A stretch of 35,464 bases of DNA, from positions 1-35,464 of the IMG/VR virus record IMGVR_UViG_3300007234_000038; one strand, 5' to 3'. The position numbers and the translations under genes are program-made. The notes beneath the pieces were generated by a model. The model was not told the DNA's origin. It searched no databases and worked only from the letters and a program-made list of their open reading frames with translations. The DNA is from a virus. Shown here piece after piece: positions 5,791-14,339 of this stretch (its first letter is position 1; each line of letters starts with the position of its first letter).

Positions 5791-6796
5791 CTAGATTATT
5801 GTAAATTGCCATTAATATTTGTTTGTCGTAGGTTTTGGAGTCCACACCTTCCAGCTGTTTGATCACAATCTGATCCACAGAGTCAAATTTTTCTATAGTG
5901 ATTGGTTTGGCTTCTGCTTGATCCAGCTGTTCTGGTATGAGTTGAAACTCTCTAAGTTTGTACTGATTCATAAATGTTTCTCTGATATGATTGGCATCTT
6001 CATAACTCATTTTAAAATCTAAACCCACTCTCACATACATTTTTTCTTTTAAAAGCAAATCAGTGTTTTCTAACAGTTCACTGATTTTGTAGTGTCGATA
6101 CATCGGCATCGCAGGATAATCAATATACTGCGGTTTACCACCGTGTTCCAATATCATCATACCACGAGCATCGTCACCAGCATCTGCGTAGTTGTGTGGA
6201 AATGCATTGCCAATATAGTGTATGTTGCCTCGCTGTTGTCTCTTATGGAAGTGTCCAGTGAACACATATTCTTGATTAACAAAGTGTTCTGCTTTGATAC
6301 CACCCACATCAGGCATTTCTACCATTGCGTTCATCATGAAGTAGGGCAATTCAAAGTGTCCAAAAATATATCTCTGTTTAAGATCTGGTATCTTGAGATG
6401 TTCTTCTGGTTCTAACCAAGGAATCAGTGCCACATCATCGTCCAATATCCATTCGTTCACAATATGCACATTGGGAATGTATCTCACAAACTCCATGGAG
6501 TTGATTTCTCGCTTCTCTCTGTAGAATAGATCGTGATTGCCCATCAGCACATACACTTTGTCAAATGCTTGACCCAGTCTTTCCATATTGGAAACTGTGT
6601 AGTTCATTGTGGAAACGTTGACAGATGATCGGTGATGATGCCAATCGCCTAAGAATATACAGGTTTCACAGCCCTGTGCTTTGGCTTGTTCTATGAACCA
6701 ATACACAAATGCTTCAGCATCGTCGTTGTGTACTCTGGAATTACCTTTTAATCCAAAGTGAATATCTGTAAAACACGCCGCTTTTTTAAAAAGCAT
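5777..6796 (-). CDS. 47: gp47-like recombination nuclease subunit (SbcD/Mre11 family)
   Basis: This 339-residue metallophosphatase is the nuclease partner of gp46. Metal-binding motifs are in the expected order: DIHFG at residues 11-15, GDWHH at 50-54, GNHD at 86-89, then IFGHFE and FTGHFHKRQ in the second half. These match Mre11 motifs I to V. The length equals that of T4 gp47 (about 339). The start lies three bases after the gp55-like stop, with a purine-rich ribosome binding site (AGAGG) inside the end of that gene. The order gp55-gp47-gp46 on one strand echoes the T4 gene neighbourhood. It is probably expressed early or middle from the promoter upstream of gp55. Confidence 0.95.
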   Translation of the reverse strand: MLFKKAACFTDIHFGLKGNSRVHNDDAEAFVYWFIEQAKAQGCETCIFLGDWHHHRSSVNVSTMNYTVSNMERLGQAFDKVYVLMGNHDLFYREKREINSMEFVRYIPNVHIVNEWILDDDVALIPWLEPEEHLKIPDLKQRYIFGHFELPYFMMNAMVEMPDVGGIKAEHFVNQEYVFTGHFHKRQQRGNIHYIGNAFPHNYADAGDDARGMMILEHGGKPQYIDYPAMPMYRHYKISELLENTDLLLKEKMYVRVGLDFKMSYEDANHIRETFMNQYKLREFQLIPEQLDQAEAKPITIEKFDSVDQIVIKQLEGVDSKTYDKQILMAIYNNLDVNN

Positions 6797-6799
6797 AAT

Positions 6800-7768
6800 T
6801 TATTTTACCTCTTCAAAATCCTTAGAAGAAACTTTTCCTTCTTGTTTTAATTTACGGTTCAATTCTTTTATGGCCTTTTTAGTATATACTTTTACTGGTG
6901 CAGGTTCAATTTTTTTAGCAATTGTTTTATCTTTTTTTGCCAATTTTCTCAAACGTTCTTCCTGTTCTTCTTTTTGTTCTGCTTCGCTTTTAGCCTGTCG
7001 TGTATAACTTGGCATCATATCGTTTAATTCTAATAGATCGTCTCGAATATTTTGATTTTTCTTTTCAATGTTTAAGATACGAGTGAACGAGTTTGTAATA
7101 GCCGCTGTATAATATGCAAAAGGATTTTCTGATTTGCTTTCATCAAACTGTAGACCAATTTGACTCAATTGCACCAACGCTTGTGAACGCATCTCGTCCA
7201 CGTAGGTATATCCTCGCCAGTTGCTTCTACTGCTGTATCGTTCTGCCAGTTTCATAAACATCATAGCCAGTTTGTTGGTGATACGACCATGCTCATGACT
7301 GAAATAGCCGTTCTCCATACCACCAATCCAATGACTTTTGCCCACACATACCAATTTGTCGTTGTCATCGAACTTGTAGTGTTGGAATGGAGGAAAATTA
7401 ACTTTCACGTGATGATCTGCTCGTGATTTAGGATTCTTTTTTCTATCAGCATCTGTGGTGATGTGATCGAATGTCATCACTCTAAACACAAGATCTGTTT
7501 TTTTAATCTTTCTAGGACTCACTGTAAAGTCGCTCATTTTAAGTCGTTTGCTTCCACTCTGTTTGGCAATAGCCCAAGCTTCATCGGTTAGACGTTTGGC
7601 CTGTACTTTTCTGGCTTTAGCCACATTGGCATCGTTGATTTTTTTAATATCAGTCACAATTAAATCGTATTGATCATACTCAGGCGCTACGTATGAACAA
7701 TAGGAGTTTTTACTTCTGTGTATTTCTAACAACAGATCTCTGTTGTTCAAGTAATTTACTCGTTTCAT
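6800..7768 (-). CDS. 55: gp55-like late-transcription sigma factor with a long N-terminal extension
   Basis: The section at about residues 175-255 resembles T4 gp55, the sigma-like factor that directs host RNA polymerase to TATAAATA promoters. Key segments are FMKLAERYSSRSNWRGYTYV, DEMRSQALVQLSQI, and FDESKSENPFAYYTAAITNS with FTRILNIEKKN (the sigma region 2-like helices). At 322 residues it is far longer than T4 gp55 (185). About 165 residues lie upstream of this core, with no domain I can name, plus a charged K/E-rich C-terminal tail. AAGGAA stands a few bases before the ATG. The presence of matching late promoters in the same window supports the role. The start could lie further in if the extension is not translated, but the frame is intact throughout. 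Confidence 0.8.
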   Translation of the reverse strand: MKRVNYLNNRDLLLEIHRSKNSYCSYVAPEYDQYDLIVTDIKKINDANVAKARKVQAKRLTDEAWAIAKQSGSKRLKMSDFTVSPRKIKKTDLVFRVMTFDHITTDADRKKNPKSRADHHVKVNFPPFQHYKFDDNDKLVCVGKSHWIGGMENGYFSHEHGRITNKLAMMFMKLAERYSSRSNWRGYTYVDEMRSQALVQLSQIGLQFDESKSENPFAYYTAAITNSFTRILNIEKKNQNIRDDLLELNDMMPSYTRQAKSEAEQKEEQEERLRKLAKKDKTIAKKIEPAPVKVYTKKAIKELNRKLKQEGKVSSKDFEEVK

Positions 7769-7794
7769 AATTTTCCTTAATCCTTTGTTTTTAA

Positions 7795-7822
7795 ACTATA
7801 TTGGGTGTTTTTTGCTAGTAAA
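7795..7822 (-). promoter_or_regulatory. Probable sigma70-like promoter for gp55-47-46
   Basis: On the minus strand TTTACT (7817-7822) and TATAGT (7795-7800) are 16 bases apart. Transcription would start near 7788, about 20 bases before the gp55-like start. The boxes are imperfect, so this is a moderate call resting largely on position. Confidence 0.4.
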
Positions 7823-7841
7823 ATGCGCCTAAAATTTTGCC

Positions 7842-7850
7842 TATAAATAC
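7842..7850 (+). promoter_or_regulatory. T4-type late promoter of the main structural operon
   Basis: TATAAATAC is an exact late -10 box. Transcription would begin near 7861, leaving a leader of about 28 bases before 7889. It would serve the baseplate genes that follow, which are spaced by 0 to about 60 bases for the next 25 kb. Confidence 0.75.
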
Positions 7851-7888
7851 AATATAAAGTAATGTAAATGTAACAGAATTTTAATGCT

Positions 7889-8800
7889 ATGTCAATGATT
7901 GATAACAACAAAAAAGGTACATTTGGAGATGCACTATCTAAAACAGGTGGTGCTATTTTTAATAAAACACTAGGCAGACTGTTTGGGGCAGGATTACCAA
8001 TTGGCGGTGAAAGCACCCAAGATAGAATGATGGCTAGAGCAAGATGGACCAGATCTGAAGCTTCAGATTTTAGAGTCAAAGTAGTATTACCTTCTAATAG
8101 TCCATTAATGATCGAATTCTTTGGTGGAACAAAAGATTCTGTGAAGTCACAACTATTAACTGATTGGGACACGCAAACAACATCTGGATCAAATAATCCT
8201 ATACTATCTCCTTTGGCTGATTCAGGAGGGGTGATATTTCCTATAACTCCAGGTATAATTATAAATCATACGGCATCATACTCTCCATTGAATATGCCAC
8301 ATAGTAACTATCCTCATTATGCATATAATCATAGCGAAGTACCGAGTTTCACAATTACAGCAGAATTTCCTGTACAAAACTCCGATGATGCACGATATTG
8401 GGTAGCTATGTTACATTTCTTTAGATCTGTAACCAAAATGTTTTTTGGAGGAGAAGACGCATTTAAAGGTAACCCTCCACCGATATTACATCTGTCAGGA
8501 TACGGAGATCACGTGTTTAATAATGTACCAGTAGTAGTAACAGGATTCAGTATTGATATGAGAAGCGATGTTGATTATATTTGTACGCAACAACAAACTA
8601 CTCCAAGAATAAATGTTGATAAAAAATTTATAGTTGATCCAGGATTAAATAAATCTTGGGCACCAACATTAAGTACATCAACAGTTCAATTACAACCTAT
8701 CTATTCTAGAGATAGTGTTAAAAAATTTAGTTTACAAAAATTTGCATATGGCAGTATTGATGATAACAGTAATAACGGTAATAAAATAGGATTTATTTAA
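7889..8800 (+). CDS. Baseplate tail-tube cap/initiator protein (gp48/gp54 family)
   Basis: This 303-residue protein contains blocks I associate with the T4 gp48 and gp54 group, which cap the baseplate hub and start tail tube polymerisation. These are NYPHYAYNHSEVPSFTITAE (about 139-158), ARYWVAMLHFFRSVTKMFFG, and a later PPPILHLSGYGDHVFNNVPV followed by VVTGFSIDMRSDVDYI. The length fits gp54 (320) or gp48 (364). I cannot decide between them, and only one such gene is in the window. It is the first gene of the late operon and ends with a TAATG overlap onto gp53. Two ATGs (7889 and 7895) are possible starts. The ribosome binding site is weak. Confidence 0.65.
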   Translation: MSMIDNNKKGTFGDALSKTGGAIFNKTLGRLFGAGLPIGGESTQDRMMARARWTRSEASDFRVKVVLPSNSPLMIEFFGGTKDSVKSQLLTDWDTQTTSGSNNPILSPLADSGGVIFPITPGIIINHTASYSPLNMPHSNYPHYAYNHSEVPSFTITAEFPVQNSDDARYWVAMLHFFRSVTKMFFGGEDAFKGNPPPILHLSGYGDHVFNNVPVVVTGFSIDMRSDVDYICTQQQTTPRINVDKKFIVDPGLNKSWAPTLSTSTVQLQPIYSRDSVKKFSLQKFAYGSIDDNSNNGNKIGFI

Positions 8801-9099
8801 TGGCAACATACAATAATACCAGTCCATATTTTAGTACTGGTCAAAATAATTTAAGTTTAGATATGTTTGTTCCTAGAGCTATATCTGCAGACCAAGACGA
8901 TATATCCTACACTATAGATAAAATTTACGCATACAGACCGGATCTTCTTGCATACGATTTATATGGCACTCCGAGATTATGGTGGGTGTTTGCTCAAAGA
9001 AATCCAGATGTCATTGAAGATCCTATTTACGATTTTGCTCCAGGAAAAATTATTCGAATACCTAAAAAGAGCAATCTAAAAAAAAATTTAGGATTATAA
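8800..9099 (+). CDS. 53: gp53-like baseplate wedge protein
   Basis: This 99-residue protein has the core of T4 gp53: YRPDLLAYDLYGTPRLWWVF (residues 46-65) followed by DFAPGKIIRIPKK. This is a LysM-like fold in which the Y-G-x-P-x-x-W-W segment and the final I-R-I-P strand are typical. gp53 joins wedges into the hexagonal baseplate. T4 gp53 is 196 residues, so this version is about half length and lacks the C-terminal part. Similar short forms are typical of marine T4-like phages as I recall them. Its start shares one base with the upstream stop (TAATG), which implies coupled translation. Confidence 0.8.
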   Translation: MATYNNTSPYFSTGQNNLSLDMFVPRAISADQDDISYTIDKIYAYRPDLLAYDLYGTPRLWWVFAQRNPDVIEDPIYDFAPGKIIRIPKKSNLKKNLGL

Positions 9100-9100
9100 A

Positions 9101-11497
9101 ATGGCAATCATCGACTCGATATTATATTCTAACAGAGATTCTAACAATGTGGGATCAACAATTGATGAATCGGAACTACATAAAAATCCACTTCATCAAT
9201 ATGCTAGTTATAATTATTTGTTCACTTTAAGTGCATTAGGAGAATATGATTTAAAAAATCCATTGAATATTATTGATCGTGCTCCTACTAATGTTGTTGC
9301 CCGTTCAGCAGGTATAGGAGTAGAAGATGCGTATGTTGAGGCAAATGAAGTTGCTGACATAATATCTAATGTTGGATTAACAAAAAAACAAGAAACGTAT
9401 ATACAAAGATCAAAATCTATATTAAATCAAAACAGAGATATATATTTTGAATCAGTTAATATAGAAACTGTACATTCTTTCAATCCAGAACGTAGATCTG
9501 CCGCAGTGGGAAAAATTAAAATAATATTGAATGAACCCACAGGAGTTACTCTTTTAGAAAAATTAAAAGCCGCGGCATACAATCGTGGTTACACAGATCA
9601 CGTGGATGCACCTTATTTGTTAACGTTAGAATTTAAAGGATTTGACGAATTTGGAAACGATCGATCTATAGATAAAAACGAAGGTAAAAAATGGATTCCT
9701 ATAAAAATTGTTCGAATGAATATTAAAGTTGATAAAGCAGGAGCAACGTACGATATAGATGCTATACCATATAATGAAGCAGGCTTTTTAAACAGATACA
9801 ATTATGTAAGAACTTCTATTAAACACATGAATGCAGATTCTTTAAGAAATTTTATGTCTAATTTTGAAACAGCATTGAATACTCAAAATATTAAAGAAGG
9901 AGATGCAGGATTATTTACAAAAGGAATGGAAGACAAATATAAAATTCTTGTGCATAAAGACTTTGCTGATAAACCTTTATTTCATAAAGGTCAGCAAAAT
10001 ACTAGTAAGGTACCTGTAGGAACAACGACACAAAGAGGTTACACTACCGGAAGTGCCTCTGATATAGCCGCCGAAGCTTCTCTTGAAACCGGTGAGCAAA
10101 TTTCAGATGTAACGCAATATCGATGGATAGCAGGAGGACAATCTGCTCCGGGAACTGCTATTATAAAAGTATTAGAAGATGCAATGCTGACTTTACAACC
10201 GGTTCAAGATGTGCTTGAATCTTGGGCTCAAAAAATAATTGATAAAGCAGATAAAATAAAAGCAGATACAAAAGAGACATCTGTTAGTATTCCGGTAGGA
10301 GAAGGAGAGAGTTTCAGAAATGAGACATCTCTTACGTCTGTAAGTTATGTAACAGGCGATGCTTTTCAAAATATAAATGATAAAGATTATTACGTTGATT
10401 GGTTTATAATCAAATCTTCAATCGAAACCGATGTTGGAAGATTTGATAAAAAAACCATGCAACATCCAAAAATAATAACTTATTTTATTGAACCATATAA
10501 AATACACGTATATAGATTAGCTAGGCCCGGAGTTACTTTTGGTAGTGCTAATTATATTAAAGTAAAGAAAAAATACGATTATCTTTTTACAGGTAATAAT
10601 ACAGACGTATTAGATTTAGATATTAATTATAAAGTAGCCTACTATCAATCAAGATTACGACCAAAAAACGAAAAGAAAAATAACGAAACCGATCCTGCCC
10701 CAACACTGATTTCTACAGTGTTTGGTGATGATATCGATATTGATAATGGATTGGATTTAAGGTCTTATCCTGCAGGTGTTAAAAATTCGACATCAGGTAT
10801 ATTTGGAGATGAAAATAAAGCCGAAGCAGACTTGTTTATGGATGCCTTAGCAAATCCACAAGCCGATATGGTTAAGGTAGATTTAAAAATTATAGGTGAT
10901 CCAGCGTGGATTGGAGTAAGTCAATTTTTTAATTTAAATATAACATCTTCTGATATAAAAAGATTAAGAGACGACGACGGGGGAGAGTATGATGCTCCAT
11001 TGTTATCTGATGATATGAAATCCTTACTAGATGCGGTAGGGGGGTCATGGAACAATAAGTTTCGATGTTTTAATTTTGATACTCATGATCCTATTGTACG
11101 TTTAAATTTTGTTATGCCAGGGGATTTAAATGATGTACAAGGAACATATGAACTTGGAGGAACCAAAAGTGCTATGTTCTCCGGATTATATCAAGTATAT
11201 AAAGTAAACAGTTCTTTTAACAGTGGAGCATTTACACAAACCTTGCATATGACTAGATTTAGAAATCAATCTAACGGAGATGCAACTAAACCTATGGTAA
11301 ATTCTTGGGTAATAGATACTTCAGGAAAGGTTATAGATTTTTCTAAAATAGATGTGTCTAGTACCAACGAAGAAGTTTTAAAATCAGCTAAAAATCAAAA
11401 AGTAGCGGCAATATTAAATTCATTATTAGATCAAAGAAAATCGATTCAGGTTGGAAAATACACTTTTAACCCAACAGAAGGAGCAGACACTTTTTAA
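9101..11497 (+). CDS. Baseplate hub protein, candidate gp27-type
   Basis: This 798-residue protein begins MAIIDSILYSNRDSNNVGST. The N-terminal third carries YNYLFTLSALGEY (38-50), DIYFESVNIETVHSF (114-128), LKAAAYNRGYTDHVDAPYLL, and TLEFKGFDEFGNDRSID. This is the pattern of large hub proteins in T4-like marine phages, in which tube-like beta-domains are built around a Y-L-L-x-L-x-F-x-G-Y/F-D motif. Its place between gp53 and the gp5 spike gene fits a gp27-type hub, which holds the spike and matches sixfold to threefold symmetry. It is about twice the size of T4 gp27 (391). The added middle part is unassigned. AGGA lies before the start, one base after gp53. A structure-based search would be needed to settle the assignment. 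Confidence 0.5.
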   Translation: MAIIDSILYSNRDSNNVGSTIDESELHKNPLHQYASYNYLFTLSALGEYDLKNPLNIIDRAPTNVVARSAGIGVEDAYVEANEVADIISNVGLTKKQETYIQRSKSILNQNRDIYFESVNIETVHSFNPERRSAAVGKIKIILNEPTGVTLLEKLKAAAYNRGYTDHVDAPYLLTLEFKGFDEFGNDRSIDKNEGKKWIPIKIVRMNIKVDKAGATYDIDAIPYNEAGFLNRYNYVRTSIKHMNADSLRNFMSNFETALNTQNIKEGDAGLFTKGMEDKYKILVHKDFADKPLFHKGQQNTSKVPVGTTTQRGYTTGSASDIAAEASLETGEQISDVTQYRWIAGGQSAPGTAIIKVLEDAMLTLQPVQDVLESWAQKIIDKADKIKADTKETSVSIPVGEGESFRNETSLTSVSYVTGDAFQNINDKDYYVDWFIIKSSIETDVGRFDKKTMQHPKIITYFIEPYKIHVYRLARPGVTFGSANYIKVKKKYDYLFTGNNTDVLDLDINYKVAYYQSRLRPKNEKKNNETDPAPTLISTVFGDDIDIDNGLDLRSYPAGVKNSTSGIFGDENKAEADLFMDALANPQADMVKVDLKIIGDPAWIGVSQFFNLNITSSDIKRLRDDDGGEYDAPLLSDDMKSLLDAVGGSWNNKFRCFNFDTHDPIVRLNFVMPGDLNDVQGTYELGGTKSAMFSGLYQVYKVNSSFNSGAFTQTLHMTRFRNQSNGDATKPMVNSWVIDTSGKVIDFSKIDVSSTNEEVLKSAKNQKVAAILNSLLDQRKSIQVGKYTFNPTEGADTF

Positions 11498-11516
11498 TTA
11501 AAGTTAGGATATTATT

Positions 11517-13877
11517 ATGGTAGGATTAACACCGTTTTTAAGTGGAGATACAGCAACACCGCATATACCTAAACAAACCTCTGACGGAGCTAGAATAGAT
11601 CCAGGTCCGTATCTAGCTATAGTAAAATCTAACATTGATCCAACCAGAATGGGTAGATTAAGTGTATTGATTCCATCTTTAGCCAATACCTATAGACCGT
11701 CAGGAGAACAGTTAATTGTGTGTGATTATCTCTCTCCTTTTTACGGAGCAAAAACAACAAGATATTTAAATCAAGACAAACCCTATGATTATAAATCATC
11801 ACAACATTCTTATGGAATGTGGATGGTACCACCAGATATAGATACTAAAGTATTAGTTATTTTTGCAGAAGGAAAAATAGAACAAGCATATTGGATTGGG
11901 TGTGTACAAGATCCTTTAATCAATCACATGGTTCCGGGCATTGCGGCTACAGAATTAACTGGGTTATCAGAAGGTGTAGACGAAGACAGTAAAGAATCTG
12001 TGTATGGAACGTCATCGTTACCTGCAGGAGAAGTTAATAGAACAGTATTAGATAGATTGGGAGGTGCAGTATCTGAAGCAACTTTAAGAAAACCAATTCA
12101 TCCTTTTGCAGAAACATTGAGAAGACAAGGTTTAATTCAAGATACTGTTAGAGGAACAACAACGTCTTCGGCAAGACGAGAGTCTCCAAGTCAAGTATTT
12201 GGTTTTAGTACTCCAGGTAGAAGAGATCCAGACAGCCGAACAGAAGACATGGGTGTCGATGGAACAAATCATAGAGAAGTAATAAATCGATTAACCGGAC
12301 ATACTTTTGTTATGGACGACGGAGATGCTTCCGGAAGAAACCAATTAGTTAGATTAAGATCAGCATCAGGACATCAGATTCTTTTAAATGATACAGCTGG
12401 TGTAGTCTATATTGCAAATGGATCGGGTAATGCTTGGATGAATTTTCATCAAGACGGGTCAATCGATCTTTATTCTGCAAGTTCGGTAGCAGTGCGTTCT
12501 TCAGGTAATATGGATTTTCATAGTGATGCTAATATTAATATGTTTGCTAAAGAACAAATTAAATTTGCCGCAGGACAAAAATTAGTGATAGATGGCGGAC
12601 AACAAATAATGACATATGCTGATTATGATATTTTAAATCAATCTTTAAAAGGCAGTGTTACAACTAAAGCACCAGAAGGCGCAATTATTTCGTATGCTGG
12701 CGCAATGCAATTGCATATGTCAGGCGGACAACATCATTTAACTGGTTCTCAAGTACATTTTAATAGTATGGGCACAAGACCAGATTTAATTTCAACATTT
12801 TATAGAACAAGATATTATGATCAATCTGGTACAGGCACATTAAATACTCCTATTCCTGATGTAGATATTACTAAAAAACTTAAAGGTATACCTTTAAAGG
12901 TAGACCAAAATCTCAATATTAGTGTAGACGGTATGCGTGTACCCACACACGAACCTTTCTGGGCTCACAGAGATAAAATTGTATCGTTTGTTGGAGGTAA
13001 ACCTAGTACATTAGGAGCAGTTCCAGGAACACCAGAATTTATTTCACAATTAAACAGAACTCATCCAAATGCAATGGTAAGAGCGGCACAGATGCAGGCG
13101 GATATGAAAGTACATTTAGAAGGATTAGGTTTGAGTAACGGCACAGCTGATATTACTAAATTACAATCGATAGCCACTAACTATATTGACAACTATGCGA
13201 AAGATTATAATCTTCCAGCTAGTTTAAATTTATCACAAACAACAGAAGCGATTAGTTCTATAGTAAATCAAACGGTAGGATCGATAACAGGCGAATTTAA
13301 AAATTTATTACAAAATCAAATTTTTGTAAATCAAGGAGGCAATTTATTTACAGCAGGTAATTTAAATCAAGCAATATCAGGAACAGTATCAGGAGCAATT
13401 GGAGACTTAACGTCGGTGGACAGATACATAGCATCGGCTGGCAATGTACTTAAAGCAAATCTTCCAGAGTCAATATCTGGATTAGGATTAAACAATATTA
13501 CAAGTGTACCGAGTAGTATATCAAATATAACTGGTATAACACAAGGAATAAACGTAGGTAATATAACAAGTCTTACAAGCAATCTGTCTTCTAATAATCT
13601 TACTTCTGGAGTGATTAATTCGATTACCTCTCTAGGTACTCCTTATTTAAATAATACAGGAGGACAAAATCTTCCAGGTGTTATTGGTGGCGGTATTGGC
13701 GGAGGGGTTAATAACATTCCTGGAATGGGATCGGTTGTAAATACAGTAACTGAAACTTACAAAAATGTTGTAGGTAGTTCAGTAACAGCAGTGACTCAAG
13801 TTACTAGTTTAATGAGTAATGTTGGATCAAAAATTGCTACTGTAGGAAGAAGTATAGGAAAAATGTTTGGATTATAA
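11517..13877 (+). CDS. 5: gp5-like baseplate spike protein without a lysozyme domain
   Basis: This 786-residue protein forms the central spike. The OB-fold is at about residues 25-140, with GPYLAIVKSNIDPTRMGRLS, then YGMWMVPPDIDTKVLVIFAE and QAYWIGCVQDPLINHMVPGI. A linker of about 145-260 contains HPFAETLRRQGLIQDT. A gp5C/VgrG-like beta-helix region follows at about 273-420 (NQLVRLRSASGHQILLND, then repeated short strands). The T4 lysozyme domain normally found between OB-fold and helix is absent; I see no E-x8-D-x5-T lysozyme pattern there. The last 350 residues or so are an unusual G/N/S/T-rich tail including GVIGGGIGGGVNNIPG. An AGGA ribosome binding site precedes the start. Cell-wall cutting, if present, must be encoded elsewhere. 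Confidence 0.85.
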   Translation: MVGLTPFLSGDTATPHIPKQTSDGARIDPGPYLAIVKSNIDPTRMGRLSVLIPSLANTYRPSGEQLIVCDYLSPFYGAKTTRYLNQDKPYDYKSSQHSYGMWMVPPDIDTKVLVIFAEGKIEQAYWIGCVQDPLINHMVPGIAATELTGLSEGVDEDSKESVYGTSSLPAGEVNRTVLDRLGGAVSEATLRKPIHPFAETLRRQGLIQDTVRGTTTSSARRESPSQVFGFSTPGRRDPDSRTEDMGVDGTNHREVINRLTGHTFVMDDGDASGRNQLVRLRSASGHQILLNDTAGVVYIANGSGNAWMNFHQDGSIDLYSASSVAVRSSGNMDFHSDANINMFAKEQIKFAAGQKLVIDGGQQIMTYADYDILNQSLKGSVTTKAPEGAIISYAGAMQLHMSGGQHHLTGSQVHFNSMGTRPDLISTFYRTRYYDQSGTGTLNTPIPDVDITKKLKGIPLKVDQNLNISVDGMRVPTHEPFWAHRDKIVSFVGGKPSTLGAVPGTPEFISQLNRTHPNAMVRAAQMQADMKVHLEGLGLSNGTADITKLQSIATNYIDNYAKDYNLPASLNLSQTTEAISSIVNQTVGSITGEFKNLLQNQIFVNQGGNLFTAGNLNQAISGTVSGAIGDLTSVDRYIASAGNVLKANLPESISGLGLNNITSVPSSISNITGITQGINVGNITSLTSNLSSNNLTSGVINSITSLGTPYLNNTGGQNLPGVIGGGIGGGVNNIPGMGSVVNTVTETYKNVVGSSVTAVTQVTSLMSNVGSKIATVGRSIGKMFGL

Positions 13878-13879
13878 GT

Positions 13880-14284
13880 ATGGCACAAGATAATAAAGTT
13901 ACATTTAAACAATCTCAAGTATTCAAAGGATTTAGTTCACGAGCCACTAATACCAATTATAAACTCTATGATTTTGAATTGATTAAACAAGATTTAATTA
14001 ATAGATTGAATGTACGCAAAGGAGAGCGAGTAGAAAATCCAGAATTTGGCACAATTATCTATGATGTATTGTTCGAACCGCTTACTGATGCTGTTAAACA
14101 AGCAGTGGCGGACGATATTGCTAATAATTTAAATGCTGATCCTCGCATATCTGCACAAGAAATTCTAGTATCTGAAGCAGAACATGGCATATCAGTACAA
14201 GCCACAATTACCTATATACCGTATAATATCACCGAAAAATTGCTGTTAAACTTCGACGAAAACTCTGCTAGGGGTTTGTATTAA
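13880..14284 (+). CDS. 25: gp25-like baseplate wedge protein
   Basis: This 134-residue protein has the lengths and motifs of the gp25 (GPW/gp25) family: YDFELIKQDLINRLNVRKGE (residues 28-47), RVENPEFGTIIYDVLFEP, then a helix and a closing beta-hairpin. gp25 binds the gp6 dimer in each wedge and is one of the most conserved parts of contractile tails, with relatives in type VI secretion. T4 gp25 is 132 residues, so it is full length. The start lies two bases after the gp5 stop, with little Shine-Dalgarno signal, so it is probably translated by reinitiation. Confidence 0.9.
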   Translation: MAQDNKVTFKQSQVFKGFSSRATNTNYKLYDFELIKQDLINRLNVRKGERVENPEFGTIIYDVLFEPLTDAVKQAVADDIANNLNADPRISAQEILVSEAEHGISVQATITYIPYNITEKLLLNFDENSARGLY

Positions 14285-14304
14285 TATACGCAGATTATAA
14301 CGCC

Positions 14305-14313
14305 AATAAATAC
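14305..14313 (+). promoter_or_regulatory. Variant late promoter before gp6
   Basis: AATAAATAC differs from the late box by its first base only and keeps the following C shared by the other late boxes here. A start near 14324 would give a 15-base leader for the gp6 gene at 14340. It lies in the only sizeable gap (55 bases) between gp53 and the giant gene. Confidence 0.5.
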
Positions 14314-14339
14314 CCTTATACAAAGAGTATTAATACAAA

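Noticed and set aside
7777-8172. Minus-strand frame of 131 codons across the gp55 / late operon junction
   Set aside because: It overlaps the late promoter, the probable gp55 promoter and the start of the tube-cap gene, and has no recognisable motif.
11950-12300. Lysozyme domain in the gp5-like protein
   Set aside because: The linker between OB-fold and beta-helix is too short and lacks a lysozyme catalytic pattern.
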